A stretch of 64,000 nt of DNA from CAWBJO01 sp963789175 (lineage in GTDB: Bacteria > Pseudomonadota > Alphaproteobacteria > Rhizobiales > Aestuariivirgaceae), in contig CAWBJO010000006.1 in the NCBI GenBank assembly GCA_963789175.1, forward strand, positions 496,001 through 560,000, in the 5' to 3' direction. Shown piece after piece: positions 44,314 through 53,741 of this stretch. Numbering within the stretch: the first letter of the stretch is position 1; every line of letters begins with the position of its first letter. The notes below the pieces were generated by a model, which did not search any database, had not been told where the DNA came from, and saw nothing but the letters and a program-made list of their open reading frames with translations. Made by a program: the position numbers and the translations under genes.

Positions 44314-45034
44314 GATGCAATATGCCGGTGGGCGTATCGGCGGCCGGGAGAGGCGGCTTGGCGGGGCGCTCGATCATCACGACCCCGATCCCGCAATGGC
44401 GGGCAGCCTCCAGTTTGGACTCGGTTCCTCTGCCGCCGGCGTTCTTGGTGACGAGCCATCCGATTCCCCCGTCGCGCATGAGCCGCATTTCATCGGCGAC
44501 GTCGAATGGCGGCCGCGCCCTGATCAACCGCCAGCGCTCCGGCAACGGATGATCCGGAGCCTCGATGGTGCGGACGATCCCGTGCAAATCCGATCTTGCG
44601 AGAAAGGTACCGAGCTCCTTCTTCCCGATCGTCAGCAGGACAGATGCGCCGTCGGGAAGTCGACGGGCCGCCTCCTCGGGCGTCCGGGCCACCAACCAGC
44701 GGTCATCAGGACCCGGCAACCAGCCCGGTCGCTCGAGGCGCATGCAAGCGATTCCGCATTCATTCGCGGCGGTGGCGGCATGGCGGGAGATCTGCTCTGC
44801 GAAGGGATGCGTTGCATCGACGATGACGTGAATGCGTTCCGAGCGAACATAGTCCACCAACCCGTTCACGCCGCCGAACGGGCCTATTCGAATTCGACCC
44901 GCAGGCAGTGCAGGGTCGCGCGTGCGGCCGGCCAGGGAGCTCGTCACGTCGTATCCTTCAGCAACGAGGAACGAGGCGAGTTCGCGGGCATCGGCGGTGC
45001 CGCCCAGGATCAGAACCCGTTCAGGCGCGCCCAA
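44297..45034 (-). CDS. cobK: Precorrin-6A/cobalt-precorrin-6A reductase
   Basis: 245 residues. N-terminal nucleotide-binding segment RVLILGGTADARELASFL, then VDATHPFAEQISRHAA, RLERPGWLP, VLLTIGKKELGTF and RGTESKLEAARHCGIGVVMIERP, the CobK/CbiJ family hallmarks. It reduces the macrocycle with NADPH. It overlaps cbiD by 14 bases on the same strand, so the two are co-transcribed leftward from a promoter in the cbiD-cobA gap. Confidence 0.94.
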   Translation of the reverse strand: MGAPERVLILGGTADARELASFLVAEGYDVTSSLAGRTRDPALPAGRIRIGPFGGVNGLVDYVRSERIHVIVDATHPFAEQISRHAATAANECGIACMRLERPGWLPGPDDRWLVARTPEEAARRLPDGASVLLTIGKKELGTFLARSDLHGIVRTIEAPDHPLPERWRLIRARPPFDVADEMRLMRDGGIGWLVTKNAGGRGTESKLEAARHCGIGVVMIERPAKPPLPAADTPTGILHLIRMA

Positions 45035-46091
45035 GAATTTCTCCCTCGCGACCGACGATCACGATGTCGGCCTCTACGGAGGCACCCCTGAGCGTGGAGC
45101 GCACCGTACCGAGCGCGGCCCGCGCCACCTTCGGCACCAGGTCGACACCGATGGCGCGCGCCAGCTCGAGCACTTCCTGCGCGGTATTGGCTCGTCGGGC
45201 CTGCTGACGCGCCAAATCGGGCATCATGGAGGCGAGCCAGTCGAAATCGACCTGGCTGCGCGAGGAATGGAGGTCTAGGGAACCTTGCGCCAGCTTCGAG
45301 ATCTTTCCGAAGCCGCCGGCCACCGTCACTCTGGGGACCGGATGGTGGCGAAGGTACTTCAGCATGCCGCCGGCAAAATCGCCCATGTCGAGCAGCGCCT
45401 CAGGAGGCAAACCATACAATTTCTGAACGGCGGTTTCTGAGGTCGATCCTGTTGCGCCTGCCACGTGAGACAGGCCGACCGCCCGCGCGACGTCGATGCC
45501 GCGATGAATTGAATGTATCCAGGCCGAGCACGAGAACGGATGAACAATTCCCGTGGTCCCGAGAATCGACAGTCCGCCAACGATGCCCAGGCGGACGTTC
45601 CATGTCTTGGAGGCTAGCTCCTCGCCTCCGGGAATTGAGACTTCGATCTCGGCATTGGCCTCGACCCCGTGGGCGGCGGCGAGTTCCAGCATCACGTCGG
45701 TCATCATGCGCCGCGGAGCGGGGTTGATGGCCGGTTCTCCCGGTGGGATGGGCAGGCCCGGCTTCGTGACCGTGCCGACGCCCGGTCCTGCCTTGAACCG
45801 CACGCCTGCGCCGCCTGTCGTCACGGTGGCGATGATCGTTGCGCCATGCGTGACGTCGGGATCATCGCCGGCATCCTTGACTATTCCAGCCCGTGCCCCG
45901 CAGGGAAGTCGTTCCTTCACCGCAAGGGCGAAGCGAGGCCGCTCACCCTTCGGAAGCAGAATCTCAACAGGATCCGGAAACGTTCCCGTTAACAGTGCGC
46001 TGTATGCCGCCTTGGTGGCAGCCGTGGCGCATGCGCCCGTCGTCCAGCCGCGGCGGAGCTTTGCTGCGGGGTTCGCCTTGGTGTTTGACAT
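45021..46091 (-). CDS. cbiD: Cobalt-precorrin-5B C1-methyltransferase CbiD
   Basis: 356 residues. CbiD signature: LRRGWTTGACATAATKAAYSAL near the start, KDAGDDPDVTHGATIIATV, PGEPAINPAPRRMM, ILGTTGIVHPFSCSAWIHSI and VAGGFGKISKLAQG. CbiD replaces CobF in the cobalt-early pathway by methylating C1. Its presence along with CbiG and CbiX shows this organism uses that route for ring contraction. It is divergent from cobA with a 57-base gap. Confidence 0.95.
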   Translation of the reverse strand: MSNTKANPAAKLRRGWTTGACATAATKAAYSALLTGTFPDPVEILLPKGERPRFALAVKERLPCGARAGIVKDAGDDPDVTHGATIIATVTTGGAGVRFKAGPGVGTVTKPGLPIPPGEPAINPAPRRMMTDVMLELAAAHGVEANAEIEVSIPGGEELASKTWNVRLGIVGGLSILGTTGIVHPFSCSAWIHSIHRGIDVARAVGLSHVAGATGSTSETAVQKLYGLPPEALLDMGDFAGGMLKYLRHHPVPRVTVAGGFGKISKLAQGSLDLHSSRSQVDFDWLASMMPDLARQQARRANTAQEVLELARAIGVDLVPKVARAALGTVRSTLRGASVEADIVIVGREGEILGRA

Positions 46092-46148
46092 GGTGAATCT
46101 GTATAGTCAAAAGCGTAGCGCTCTCAACAATCTTGGACGGGCTGCCGC

Positions 46149-47018
46149 TTGAATACATCTCCGCCGAAGGCGCAGCCAGGCTGGCCTGCCGAATCCTATG
46201 AGCCGCGGGCTTTCGCCCGGCTGGACGGGGAGCCCTTTCCAGAATTCGCCGCAGGAACCGTGTGGTTGGTCGGCGCGGGGCCCGGGGCGCCCGGGCTCGT
46301 CACCCTGCTCGCCTATCATGCCCTGCGCAGCTGCGACGTGGTCGTCTACGACGCGCTGGTCAACGCGGACCTTCTCAGATGGGTGCGGCCGGGCGCCGAA
46401 CTCGAATATGCCGGCAAAAGGGGTGGAAAACCATCGCCCAAGCAGCGCGATATCTCACTTCGCCTGATCGAGCTGGCACGCATGGGAAAGCGGGTGTTGA
46501 GGCTCAAGGGCGGCGATCCGCTGATCTTCGGACGTGGCGGCGAGGAAGCCGGCCAGATCGCGGCGGCGGGAATCGCGTTTCGCATCGTTCCCGGCATCTC
46601 CGCCGGCATCGGCGGCCTCGCCTATGCCGGTATCCCAGCGACCCACCGGGATCTCAACCATGCCGTGACATTCCTGACCGGGCACGATGCCAGCGGCAAC
46701 CTACCAGCAAATGTGGACTGGGCGGCCATCGCCACCGCTACCCCCGTCATCGTGATGTACATGGCGGTGAAGCACCTCGAGGCCATCGCAGCGGAACTGA
46801 TCAACGGAGGGCGCGACCCTCGGCATGCCGTGACGATCATCTCCAACGCCACGCTTCCCCAGCAAACCGTCGTCGAGACTACGCTCGGCGGCGTCGCCGA
46901 ATTCCTCGAGCGCAACGACCCTCCTACTCCCGCCATCGTAGTGGTGGGGAACGTCACGAGCCTGCGGCAAATCCTACAGTGGTACGAAGGCGACGTTCGG
47001 GAGAACACAATTGGCTGA
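46149..47018 (+). CDS. cobA: Uroporphyrinogen-III C-methyltransferase
   Basis: 289 residues from TTG 46149, the only start that keeps the N-terminal part; its ribosome site is weak. The methylase signature is clear: VWLVGAGPGAPGLVTLLAYHAL, VVYDALV, KRGGKPSPKQRDI, RLKGGDPLIFGRGGEEA and VPGISAGIGGLAYAGIPATHRDLN. It makes precorrin-2 for cobalamin and possibly siroheme. It overlaps cobB by eight bases. Confidence 0.94.
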   Translation: MNTSPPKAQPGWPAESYEPRAFARLDGEPFPEFAAGTVWLVGAGPGAPGLVTLLAYHALRSCDVVVYDALVNADLLRWVRPGAELEYAGKRGGKPSPKQRDISLRLIELARMGKRVLRLKGGDPLIFGRGGEEAGQIAAAGIAFRIVPGISAGIGGLAYAGIPATHRDLNHAVTFLTGHDASGNLPANVDWAAIATATPVIVMYMAVKHLEAIAAELINGGRDPRHAVTIISNATLPQQTVVETTLGGVAEFLERNDPPTPAIVVVGNVTSLRQILQWYEGDVRENTIG

Positions 47019-48303
47019 TGCCTTGATCGTCGGCGCGCCGGCGTCCGGCACGGGGAAAACGCTCGTGACGCTGGCTTTGCTGCGGGCGCTCCGCGGGACG
47101 GGCCTGAGTGTGTCTTCTGCCAAGGTCGGGCCCGACTACATCGACCCTCGCTTCCATGAAGCGGCGACCGGTCGGGCGTGCGTGAACCTCGATCAGTGGG
47201 CGATGCGCCCGAACTACATGGAAAACCTGATCCAGGGCGCCAGCCAAGAGTCCGACCTGCTCATCGTCGAAGGCGTGATGGGCCTTTTCGATGCAGCAGA
47301 GGACGGGCGCGGGTCGACCGCCGATCTTGCCCAGTACCTGAAGCTGCCGGTTGTGCTGGTGGTCGATGCCAGTCGCCAGTCGCAATCGGTCGGGGCCCTG
47401 GTGCACGGCTTCGCCAGCTACCGCAAGGGCGTGAGCATCGCAGGAGTCATCGCCAATCGAGTGGGCTCGGCGCGGCATGCGGCGCTTCTTCAGAAAGCCA
47501 TACCGGCGGACCTCTATCTCGGCGCGATCCCGCGCCTGACGGCGCTCGAGCTGCCATCGCGGCATCTCGGTCTCATGCAGGCCAGCGAGCTCGACGGCCT
47601 CGAGGAGTTCATCGCCCAGGCCGCAGACATCATCGCCAAGTCGGTCGATCTCAAGCGCCTGAGGGCGATTGCGGCACCGCTGCCCGGGCCGAAAGCCGCC
47701 GTGCTGCCGCTGCGGCCGCTCGGCCAGACCATTTCCGTTGCCCGCGATGCAGCATTCGGCTTCACCTATCGCCATCTGCTGGAAGGGTGGGCCGTCCAGG
47801 GCGCCGAGATCCGGTTCTTTTCCCCGCTCGCCGACCAGGCTCCCCATTCCGATTCCGATGCCATCTTCCTGCCGGGCGGATATCCCGAGCTTCATGCGGC
47901 TCGCATCTCGGCCAACTCGCAGTTCCTGGACGGGCTCCTGCAGGCGGCCGGAAGGGGAAAGCTGATCTATGGCGAGTGCGGCGGCTTCATGGTGCTCGGC
48001 CGCCTCCTGGTCGACGCAAAGGGCAAGGCGCATCCGATGGCAGCCCTCCTCCCGCACTCGACGAGTTTCGCGTCTCCGAAACTCACGGTCGGCTATCGGC
48101 AATTGCGGCACCGAAGTCCCCTCGCCTTTTCCGGACGTTTGCGGGGGCATGAGTTTCACTATTCGTCCCTGGCAGAGCCGGCCGGCGGCGAGCCGCTCTT
48201 CGAAATGCGCAATTCGCTCGGCGAACCCCTGGAACCCTCGGGTATCAGAGTCGGGCGAGTGATGGGCTCCTATGTCCATGTCATCGACAGCGGGGAAGCC
48301 TAG
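47011..48303 (+). CDS. cobB: Cobyrinic acid a,c-diamide synthase (CobB/CbiA)
   Basis: 430 residues from TTG 47011, matching MADALIVGAPASGTGKTLV. P-loop GAPASGTGKT, VEGVMGLFDA and KVGPDYIDPRFHEAA define the ATP-dependent synthetase part; the C-terminal glutamine amidotransferase domain has LPGGYPELHA, the nucleophile in LIYGECGGFMVLG and FHYSSL. It amidates the a and c side chains. The TAG stop shares its last base with the GTG start of cobQ. Confidence 0.95.
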   Translation: MADALIVGAPASGTGKTLVTLALLRALRGTGLSVSSAKVGPDYIDPRFHEAATGRACVNLDQWAMRPNYMENLIQGASQESDLLIVEGVMGLFDAAEDGRGSTADLAQYLKLPVVLVVDASRQSQSVGALVHGFASYRKGVSIAGVIANRVGSARHAALLQKAIPADLYLGAIPRLTALELPSRHLGLMQASELDGLEEFIAQAADIIAKSVDLKRLRAIAAPLPGPKAAVLPLRPLGQTISVARDAAFGFTYRHLLEGWAVQGAEIRFFSPLADQAPHSDSDAIFLPGGYPELHAARISANSQFLDGLLQAAGRGKLIYGECGGFMVLGRLLVDAKGKAHPMAALLPHSTSFASPKLTVGYRQLRHRSPLAFSGRLRGHEFHYSSLAEPAGGEPLFEMRNSLGEPLEPSGIRVGRVMGSYVHVIDSGEA

Positions 48304-49772
48304 TGGCGCGGGCCCTAATGATCCAAGGGACGGGCTCCGACGTCGGCAAGACCCTCCTCGTCGCCGGCATGGCGCGTGCGTTCGCCAACCGAGGCCTGAG
48401 CGTCAGGCCCTTCAAGCCCCAGAACATGTCGAACAATGCCGCAGTGACGGTCGACGGTGGCGAAATCGGACGCGCACAGGCCTTGCAGGCCCTCGCCGCC
48501 CGCATCGCCCCGACCGTGCACATGAATCCCGTACTGCTAAAGCCCGAGTCGCCGACCGGCTCGCAGGTCATACTGCAGGGGCGACGCGTCGATACGTTCG
48601 AGGCGCGTGACTTTCTCCACCAGCGACCGTTCCTGCTCCAAGCGGTACTCGACAGCTTTCGCATCCTTGCGCGCACGGCCGACCTCATTCTCGTCGAAGG
48701 CGCCGGGTCACCCGCCGAAACCAATCTGCGCATCGGCGACATCGCCAACATGGGCTTCGCAGACGCCGCGGACATCGATGCCCTGCTCGTCGGCGACGTT
48801 CATCGCGGCGGCGTGATCGCCAGCATCGTCGGAACATTCAAGGTCCTGGCGCCCGCCGACTCGGCTCGGCTAAAAGGTGTCGTCGTCAACAACTTTCACG
48901 GTGACCTCTCCCTGTTCGAGGGTGGACGGGAGATCCTTGAACGCGAGACCGGGGTACCCGTCCTGGGCGTCGTGCCGCATTTTCCCGATGCGGCGAAGTT
49001 GCCGGCAGAAGACAGCCTTGCCCTGGAAGGCAGGATGACGGCGCAGGGCGGGCGAATTCGAATCGCCGTGCTGAAGCTGCCGCGAATCGCGAACTTCGAC
49101 GACCTCGACCCGTTGCGGCTCGAGCCGGACGTCTCGATGACCTTCGTCAACCCGGGGGATGCCATTCCCGCCGACGCAAAGCTGGTCGTGCTGCCGGGAT
49201 CGAAATCGACCATGGCCGACCTCGAGGACGTGTATGCGCAGGGGTGGGATATCGACCTCAGGGCACATGTGCGGCGCGGCGGGCATGTCCTCGGGATCTG
49301 CGGGGGCTACCAGATGCTGGGCCGCGCGGTGCACGATCCGTCCGGCATCGAGGGACAGAAAGGATCTCTCTCGGGTCTTGGCATTCTGGACGTCGAGACG
49401 ACCCTCACCTGCGACAAGCGCCTCGCTCTGACGGAGGCCGTCCATACCCCGTCCCAATCACGGGTCTCGGCCTACGAGATCCACCTTGGCGAGACGGGGG
49501 GACCGGACTGCGTTCGGCCGTTCTTTCATATCGGCGGTCGGCCTGAGGGTGCCCGCTCGGCGGATGGAAGAATTTCGGGAACCTACTTGCACGGCTGCTT
49601 CGTCAACGATGCATTTCGTCAATCATACCTCGCCGATCTCGGCAACCCACAGGGGCAATCGTTCAGCTATGCGAAGGTCGTCGACTCGACGCTCGATGCG
49701 CTGGCGGAGCACCTCTCCGCGCATCTCGACCTCGATCGAGTGCTCGGCTTCGCCCGGCGCGTGAACGCCTGA
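48303..49772 (+). CDS. cobQ: Cobyric acid synthase
   Basis: 489 residues from GTG 48303. N-terminal synthetase domain with LMIQGTGSDVGKTLLVAGMAR and FKPQNMSNNAAVT, VEGAGSPAETNLR, and a C-terminal class I amidotransferase domain with LPGSKSTMADL, VLGICGGYQMLG and GTYLHGCFVND. It amidates the b, d, e and g side chains. Five bases separate it from cobD. Confidence 0.96.
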   Translation: MARALMIQGTGSDVGKTLLVAGMARAFANRGLSVRPFKPQNMSNNAAVTVDGGEIGRAQALQALAARIAPTVHMNPVLLKPESPTGSQVILQGRRVDTFEARDFLHQRPFLLQAVLDSFRILARTADLILVEGAGSPAETNLRIGDIANMGFADAADIDALLVGDVHRGGVIASIVGTFKVLAPADSARLKGVVVNNFHGDLSLFEGGREILERETGVPVLGVVPHFPDAAKLPAEDSLALEGRMTAQGGRIRIAVLKLPRIANFDDLDPLRLEPDVSMTFVNPGDAIPADAKLVVLPGSKSTMADLEDVYAQGWDIDLRAHVRRGGHVLGICGGYQMLGRAVHDPSGIEGQKGSLSGLGILDVETTLTCDKRLALTEAVHTPSQSRVSAYEIHLGETGGPDCVRPFFHIGGRPEGARSADGRISGTYLHGCFVNDAFRQSYLADLGNPQGQSFSYAKVVDSTLDALAEHLSAHLDLDRVLGFARRVNA

Positions 49773-49776
49773 GCCG

Positions 49777-50742
49777 ATGCTGTCCTGGACATTGACCATC
49801 GCCTTCGCGGCACTGCTGATCGAGCGTTTCCTCGGCTATCCGCGGTGGCTGCAGTGGATGTTCGGCCATCCGGTGATCTGGATGGGAAACATCCTGTCGC
49901 GTTTGGAAAGCCGGCTCAATCGCCGCCCGGATTGGAAGATCGGCTGCAGGATCAGCGGTTCGATGGCGCTCGGCGCCCTAGTTGGTATCGCCCTCGCCAT
50001 CAGCGTTCCCCTCGCCATTCTGTGCCGATCGCTTCCCTATGGCTGGATCTACGAAGCACTCCTCGCTGTCCCGCTGCTTGCGCAATTCGAGCTGCGAGAG
50101 TGCGTGCGTGCCGTCGCCGACGGCCTCGACAAGAACCTCGAGGAGGGACGGGACGCCGTCCGTCACATCGTCGGTCGCGATCCGTCGGTACTGGATGAAA
50201 GCGGTGTCGCACGGGCCGGGCTCGAGAGCCTTGCCGAAAACACCTCCGATGGAATCGTGGCACCGACGCTGTGGCTGGCGATCTTCGGCCTGCCCGGCAT
50301 TGCCGTCTACAAGGCGATCAACACCGCCGACAGCATGATCGGGCACAAGAGCCCTCGCCACCTCCACTTCGGGTGGGCGGCGGCCCGCCTCGACGATCTC
50401 GTTAACCTGCCCTGCTCGCGGCTGACCGGCTTTCTCTTCGCGGCGGCCGCCTCACTGACGAGCCCGACACGCGGATCGGCGGCAATCGAATGCATGATCC
50501 GCGATGCCAACAAGCATTTCTCCCCGAATGCCGGATGGCCCGAGGCGGCATTGGCGGGTGCCCTTGACGTGCAGCTCGGAGGACCCCGATGGTACGATGG
50601 GCGAAAGGTCGATCTGCCTTGGATCGGCAGCGGCCAGGAAACGCTCGGCCCGCGGAACATTCGCGACGGCCTGGCGCTGCAAGGGCGGACCCTCACCGTA
50701 TTCACGGGCTTGGTCGGCCTTCTTGCGGTTTTCACCCCTTGA
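49777..50742 (+). CDS. cobD: Adenosylcobinamide-phosphate synthase (CbiB/CobD)
   Basis: 321 residues with four or five membrane segments. Family motifs: GYPRWLQWMFGHPVIWMGN near the start, GRDPSVLDESGVARAGLESLAENTSDGIVAP, YKAINTADSMIGH and RLDDLVNLPCSRLTG. It attaches the aminopropanol linker to adenosylcobyric acid at the membrane. It converges with cobP, sharing 11 bases at the 3' ends. Confidence 0.95.
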   Translation: MLSWTLTIAFAALLIERFLGYPRWLQWMFGHPVIWMGNILSRLESRLNRRPDWKIGCRISGSMALGALVGIALAISVPLAILCRSLPYGWIYEALLAVPLLAQFELRECVRAVADGLDKNLEEGRDAVRHIVGRDPSVLDESGVARAGLESLAENTSDGIVAPTLWLAIFGLPGIAVYKAINTADSMIGHKSPRHLHFGWAAARLDDLVNLPCSRLTGFLFAAAASLTSPTRGSAAIECMIRDANKHFSPNAGWPEAALAGALDVQLGGPRWYDGRKVDLPWIGSGQETLGPRNIRDGLALQGRTLTVFTGLVGLLAVFTP

Positions 50743-51244
50743 GCTTCACAGGCAGTCCGGCGGCGACGAAGACGACTTCGCCGCATGCTTCCGCCAGCCT
50801 CTGATTGGCACGGCCGGCCTCGTCCCGGAAGCGCCGAGCCAAGGCGTTGTCCGGCACGATGCCGAGGCCGACTTCATTGGATACGATCACGATGCGCCCC
50901 GGCAACCCCGGAAGTGCGCCGGCAAGCTCGTCGACCGCGGCTCGGACATCCAACGAGCGATGAATGAGATTGCTGAGCCACAGCGTGACGCAGTCGAAAA
51001 GGATGAACGTCCGGCTGCCCGACAGTCGTCGCAGCTGTTCCAGTATCGCCACGGGCTCCTCGATGGTTTCCCACAACGCTCCTCGACCTTGGCGATGAAG
51101 ATCGATGCGCCGTCGCATCTCCTCATCCCCCGCCTCCCCGCTTGCCAGATAGATGCGCGGCCCGTGCCAATCGCGGCCAAGATCTTCGGCCATCCTGCTC
51201 TTGCCCGAGCGGGCGCCGCCGAGAATGAGGCAGTGGACGCTCAT
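50732..51244 (-). CDS. cobP: Adenosylcobinamide kinase/guanylyltransferase
   Basis: 170 residues from ATG 51244. P-loop LILGGARSGKSRMAEDL at the start, RRIDLHRQGRGALWETIEEP where the guanylylated His lies, FILFDCVTLWLSNLI, and IVSNEVGLGIVPDNALARRFRDEAGRANQRLA. It phosphorylates cobinamide and adds GMP to activate the lower-ligand attachment. It overlaps the DUF1636 gene by four bases. Also known as CobU in enterobacteria. Confidence 0.95.
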   Translation of the reverse strand: MSVHCLILGGARSGKSRMAEDLGRDWHGPRIYLASGEAGDEEMRRRIDLHRQGRGALWETIEEPVAILEQLRRLSGSRTFILFDCVTLWLSNLIHRSLDVRAAVDELAGALPGLPGRIVIVSNEVGLGIVPDNALARRFRDEAGRANQRLAEACGEVVFVAAGLPVKLKG

Positions 51245-51615
51245 TGCCGGCCCGGCGGAATGCGGGCGATGAAATGGCCGCGCATTCCCGATGGCCAGTC
51301 GCGAAACGGCACCTCGCCCCTTGCAGTGGCGCCGTGCAGATCGAACCATGCCAGGATGGCTTCGGCCGCCTCGCGGCCAGGCACGAAGTCGCCAGCCAGA
51401 TAGGAAAAACGCTCGGTGTCGCGCAGGAGCACGTTGCAGTGACGCATGCATGACCACAAGCAGGCCTGGGTTTCGATGCAGACGTCGGAACGACACCGGG
51501 ACGATAGAAGCGCCGCCATTTCAGCCGCCAGCGTCTCGCCGCCAGTGCGGCCGTCGGGAGCCCGCTGGCTATCGCGGCTGAACCGGCAGGTCGTACAAAA
51601 GACCATGGCACGCAT
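51241..51615 (-). CDS. DUF1636 cysteine-rich metal-binding protein
   Basis: 124 residues from ATG 51615 (MRAMVFCTTCRFSRD). The Cys residues fall as CTTC, SRCRSDVC and ACLWSCMRHCNVL, a thioredoxin-like ferredoxin pattern of the DUF1636 family, often found among cobalamin genes. The C-terminal part WPSGMRGHFIARIPP is also typical. A role in metal or redox handling for the pathway is likely but unproved. It is first of a two-gene leftward operon with cobP. Confidence 0.8.
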   Translation of the reverse strand: MRAMVFCTTCRFSRDSQRAPDGRTGGETLAAEMAALLSSRCRSDVCIETQACLWSCMRHCNVLLRDTERFSYLAGDFVPGREAAEAILAWFDLHGATARGEVPFRDWPSGMRGHFIARIPPGRQ

Positions 51616-51696
51616 TAAGAATGCTCGAAATTGCGATTGACGGACGCCGCACCTCAATGGGAAAGATCAGCCGGTCTGTCAACTCGCGAGCGGCCC

Positions 51697-52464
51697 ATGG
51701 CCCAGCCAAACATCGCTTTTGTCGCATCCGAGGCCCCCGAAGCCCGTGAGGCACGGAAGGCTCTTGCCAAGCGATATGGAAGCGCCAAGCCCCCCGAGGC
51801 GTCGGTGCTCGTGGCACTTGGCGGCGACGGCTTCATGCTTCGCACCATCCACAAATATGGCACTCGGGGGCTCCCGATCTACGGAATGAACCGCGGCTCA
51901 GTGGGGTTCCTGATGAACGACTATCGGGAACAGGAGCTCATCGAACGGCTGACCGCGGCCGATGAGACCGTCATCCACCCGCTCCTCATGGTCGTGAAAG
52001 ACGCAAAGGGCCGCAGGCACAAGGCGCACGCGTTCAACGAGGTGTCGATGCTGCGCCAGACATACCAGGCCGCGCGCCTCACCATCTCGATCGATGGAAA
52101 GGAGCGCTTGAACGAGCTCATTTCCGACGGGTTGCTCGTTTCAACGCCGGCAGGTTCGACGGCCTACAACCTCTCGGCACACGGCCCGATCCTGCCGATC
52201 AACTCACGCCTGCTGGCGCTCACGCCGCTGAGCCCATTCCGCCCCCGGCGCTGGCGCGGCGCGATCCTCTCGCACGAGGCGCAGGTGCGGATCGTGGTCA
52301 TCGAGTCCGACAAGCGGCCGGTGTCAGCGGTGGCGGATCACCAGGAAATCCGCGACGTCGTATCCGTCGACGTGGAAGAGGACGCGTCGATCGGCGTGCG
52401 CCTACTTTTCGACAAGGATCACAGCCTTGCCGAGAGAGTCCTCGCGGAACAGTTCCGTTTTTAG
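51697..52464 (+). CDS. nadK: NAD kinase
   Basis: 255 residues from ATG 51697 (MAQPNIAFVASEAPEA). The diacylglycerol/NAD kinase-like core is clear: VLVALGGDGFMLRTIHKYG (GGDG motif), YGMNRGSVGFLMNDY, AFNEVSMLRQ and STPAGSTAYNLSAHGPILP. It makes NADP from NAD and ATP in the cytoplasm. Monocistronic, converging on the DUF2336 gene. Confidence 0.95.
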   Translation: MAQPNIAFVASEAPEAREARKALAKRYGSAKPPEASVLVALGGDGFMLRTIHKYGTRGLPIYGMNRGSVGFLMNDYREQELIERLTAADETVIHPLLMVVKDAKGRRHKAHAFNEVSMLRQTYQAARLTISIDGKERLNELISDGLLVSTPAGSTAYNLSAHGPILPINSRLLALTPLSPFRPRRWRGAILSHEAQVRIVVIESDKRPVSAVADHQEIRDVVSVDVEEDASIGVRLLFDKDHSLAERVLAEQFRF

Positions 52465-52471
52465 ATTTTGC

Positions 52472-53680
52472 TCAGGCGGCCCGGCTGAGGTTGGAGCGAA
52501 GGCGCGATGCGACCGCGCTGGCGTGAACGGTTCCATAGCGCACCATGAAGGAGAGCAGCTTGCTCTTGTCGACCGCCGTCAACCTTTCATAGTGAGCGAC
52601 AATCATCTCGACGATGCGGACGCCGAAAGTATCAGATGAGATATCCTCGCCGGTTTGGCGGACGCCCCTCTCGACGTCGATCGCCGCCCGGATGAGATGA
52701 AGGGTGATCGGCGACAGGCCGGTACGCGCCAGGACGGAGCGAATACCCATCGTGTTGCGGCCGAACAATAGAGATTCGGCGCGTCGCTGCGGCATCCGCG
52801 ACAGCTGGGCCAGGGACCGGGTGATGATCCGCATTTCTCCCACGGCGGCAGCGCGCAGCACAAGAGAAGCGGTCAGCAGGTTCTTGTTGAGGAGAAACGG
52901 GATGGCGCGGTCAAGCTCGCCGTCACTCGCGCATGCCAGCACGGTGAGGATCGCCGTCTCCTCGGCATCGGCGATAACCTCGGCGGGAGCGGAGTTGATG
53001 GCAATGCCAGACTGATCCAGGTAGCGGTGCATCTGTCCGGAGGTCCGCTTGGCATGCAAGATGCGGATCTCCAAAGGCAGGTCGGTTCGGTCGATCAACC
53101 GGTTCATGATCTCCGGCTCCGAAGAAAACCGCGAGTAGAGAAGCCGGTAGTCGCCGTCGCGCGGCTCGAAAGCGGCATTGTCCAGGAGGGCGGCGCAGGC
53201 CGGTGTTTCGCAGCTCTTCAGAATGATGGCGATGCATTCGGCGGATATGTCTATCCGCTTGGCGATCTCGACATGTCGCTTCGTATCGCCGACCTTGAGC
53301 ACGGCGAGCATGCGGCCCTTGTCGAGGGAGGCCGAGGCGGCGAGAAACGGGAGAGCGATCGAATCGTCATCGGCGATGATCGAGAACATGACGTCCGGAT
53401 CGAGCGCCGCGATCTCTGCTAAATGGCCGGCGAGAGCTTGACGCACTTCCAGAACGGGATCGCTCGCAAGCTTCAGGAGGCTCGGGACTATGGCTTCCCG
53501 CTCATCCTCCGACGTGTCCGGATTGCGCAGAAATTGGCCGAGCTGGCGGGCCAGCTCCTTGCGTGCGTCGGCGCCGCCCTGCATGAGGACTTCGTCGAAC
53601 ACGCGCGTGTCAAGAGATGCCGAATTTGCCGTACCCAAGACGCGATCCCATTGCCGAAGGCGGGCTTCGATAAGTGCCAA
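52472..53680 (-). CDS. DUF2336 domain protein
   Basis: 402 residues, mostly alpha-helical with HEAT-like repeats (LLKLASDPVLEVRQALAGHLAEIA and similar), matching the alphaproteobacterial DUF2336 family. Function unknown. The 3' end is seven bases from nadK. Upstream at 53705-53719 is TTAA-N7-TTTA, one base from a CtrA box, 25 bases before the ATG. Confidence 0.85.
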   Translation of the reverse strand: MALIEARLRQWDRVLGTANSASLDTRVFDEVLMQGGADARKELARQLGQFLRNPDTSEDEREAIVPSLLKLASDPVLEVRQALAGHLAEIAALDPDVMFSIIADDDSIALPFLAASASLDKGRMLAVLKVGDTKRHVEIAKRIDISAECIAIILKSCETPACAALLDNAAFEPRDGDYRLLYSRFSSEPEIMNRLIDRTDLPLEIRILHAKRTSGQMHRYLDQSGIAINSAPAEVIADAEETAILTVLACASDGELDRAIPFLLNKNLLTASLVLRAAAVGEMRIITRSLAQLSRMPQRRAESLLFGRNTMGIRSVLARTGLSPITLHLIRAAIDVERGVRQTGEDISSDTFGVRIVEMIVAHYERLTAVDKSKLLSFMVRYGTVHASAVASRLRSNLSRAA

Positions 53681-53741
53681 TGGTTTCAGCGTGTCAGAGA
53701 AGATTTAACATTAGGTTTACCATACCGGCGCCGCAGCTGCG

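Noticed and set aside
46954..48279. 441-residue leftward frame
   Set aside because: Antisense to cobB, which has complete P-loop and amidotransferase motifs.
53705..53719. TTAA-N7-TTTA as a CtrA box before the DUF2336 gene
   Set aside because: One base off consensus and only 25 bases from the start codon; noted in the gene entry but not called as a site.
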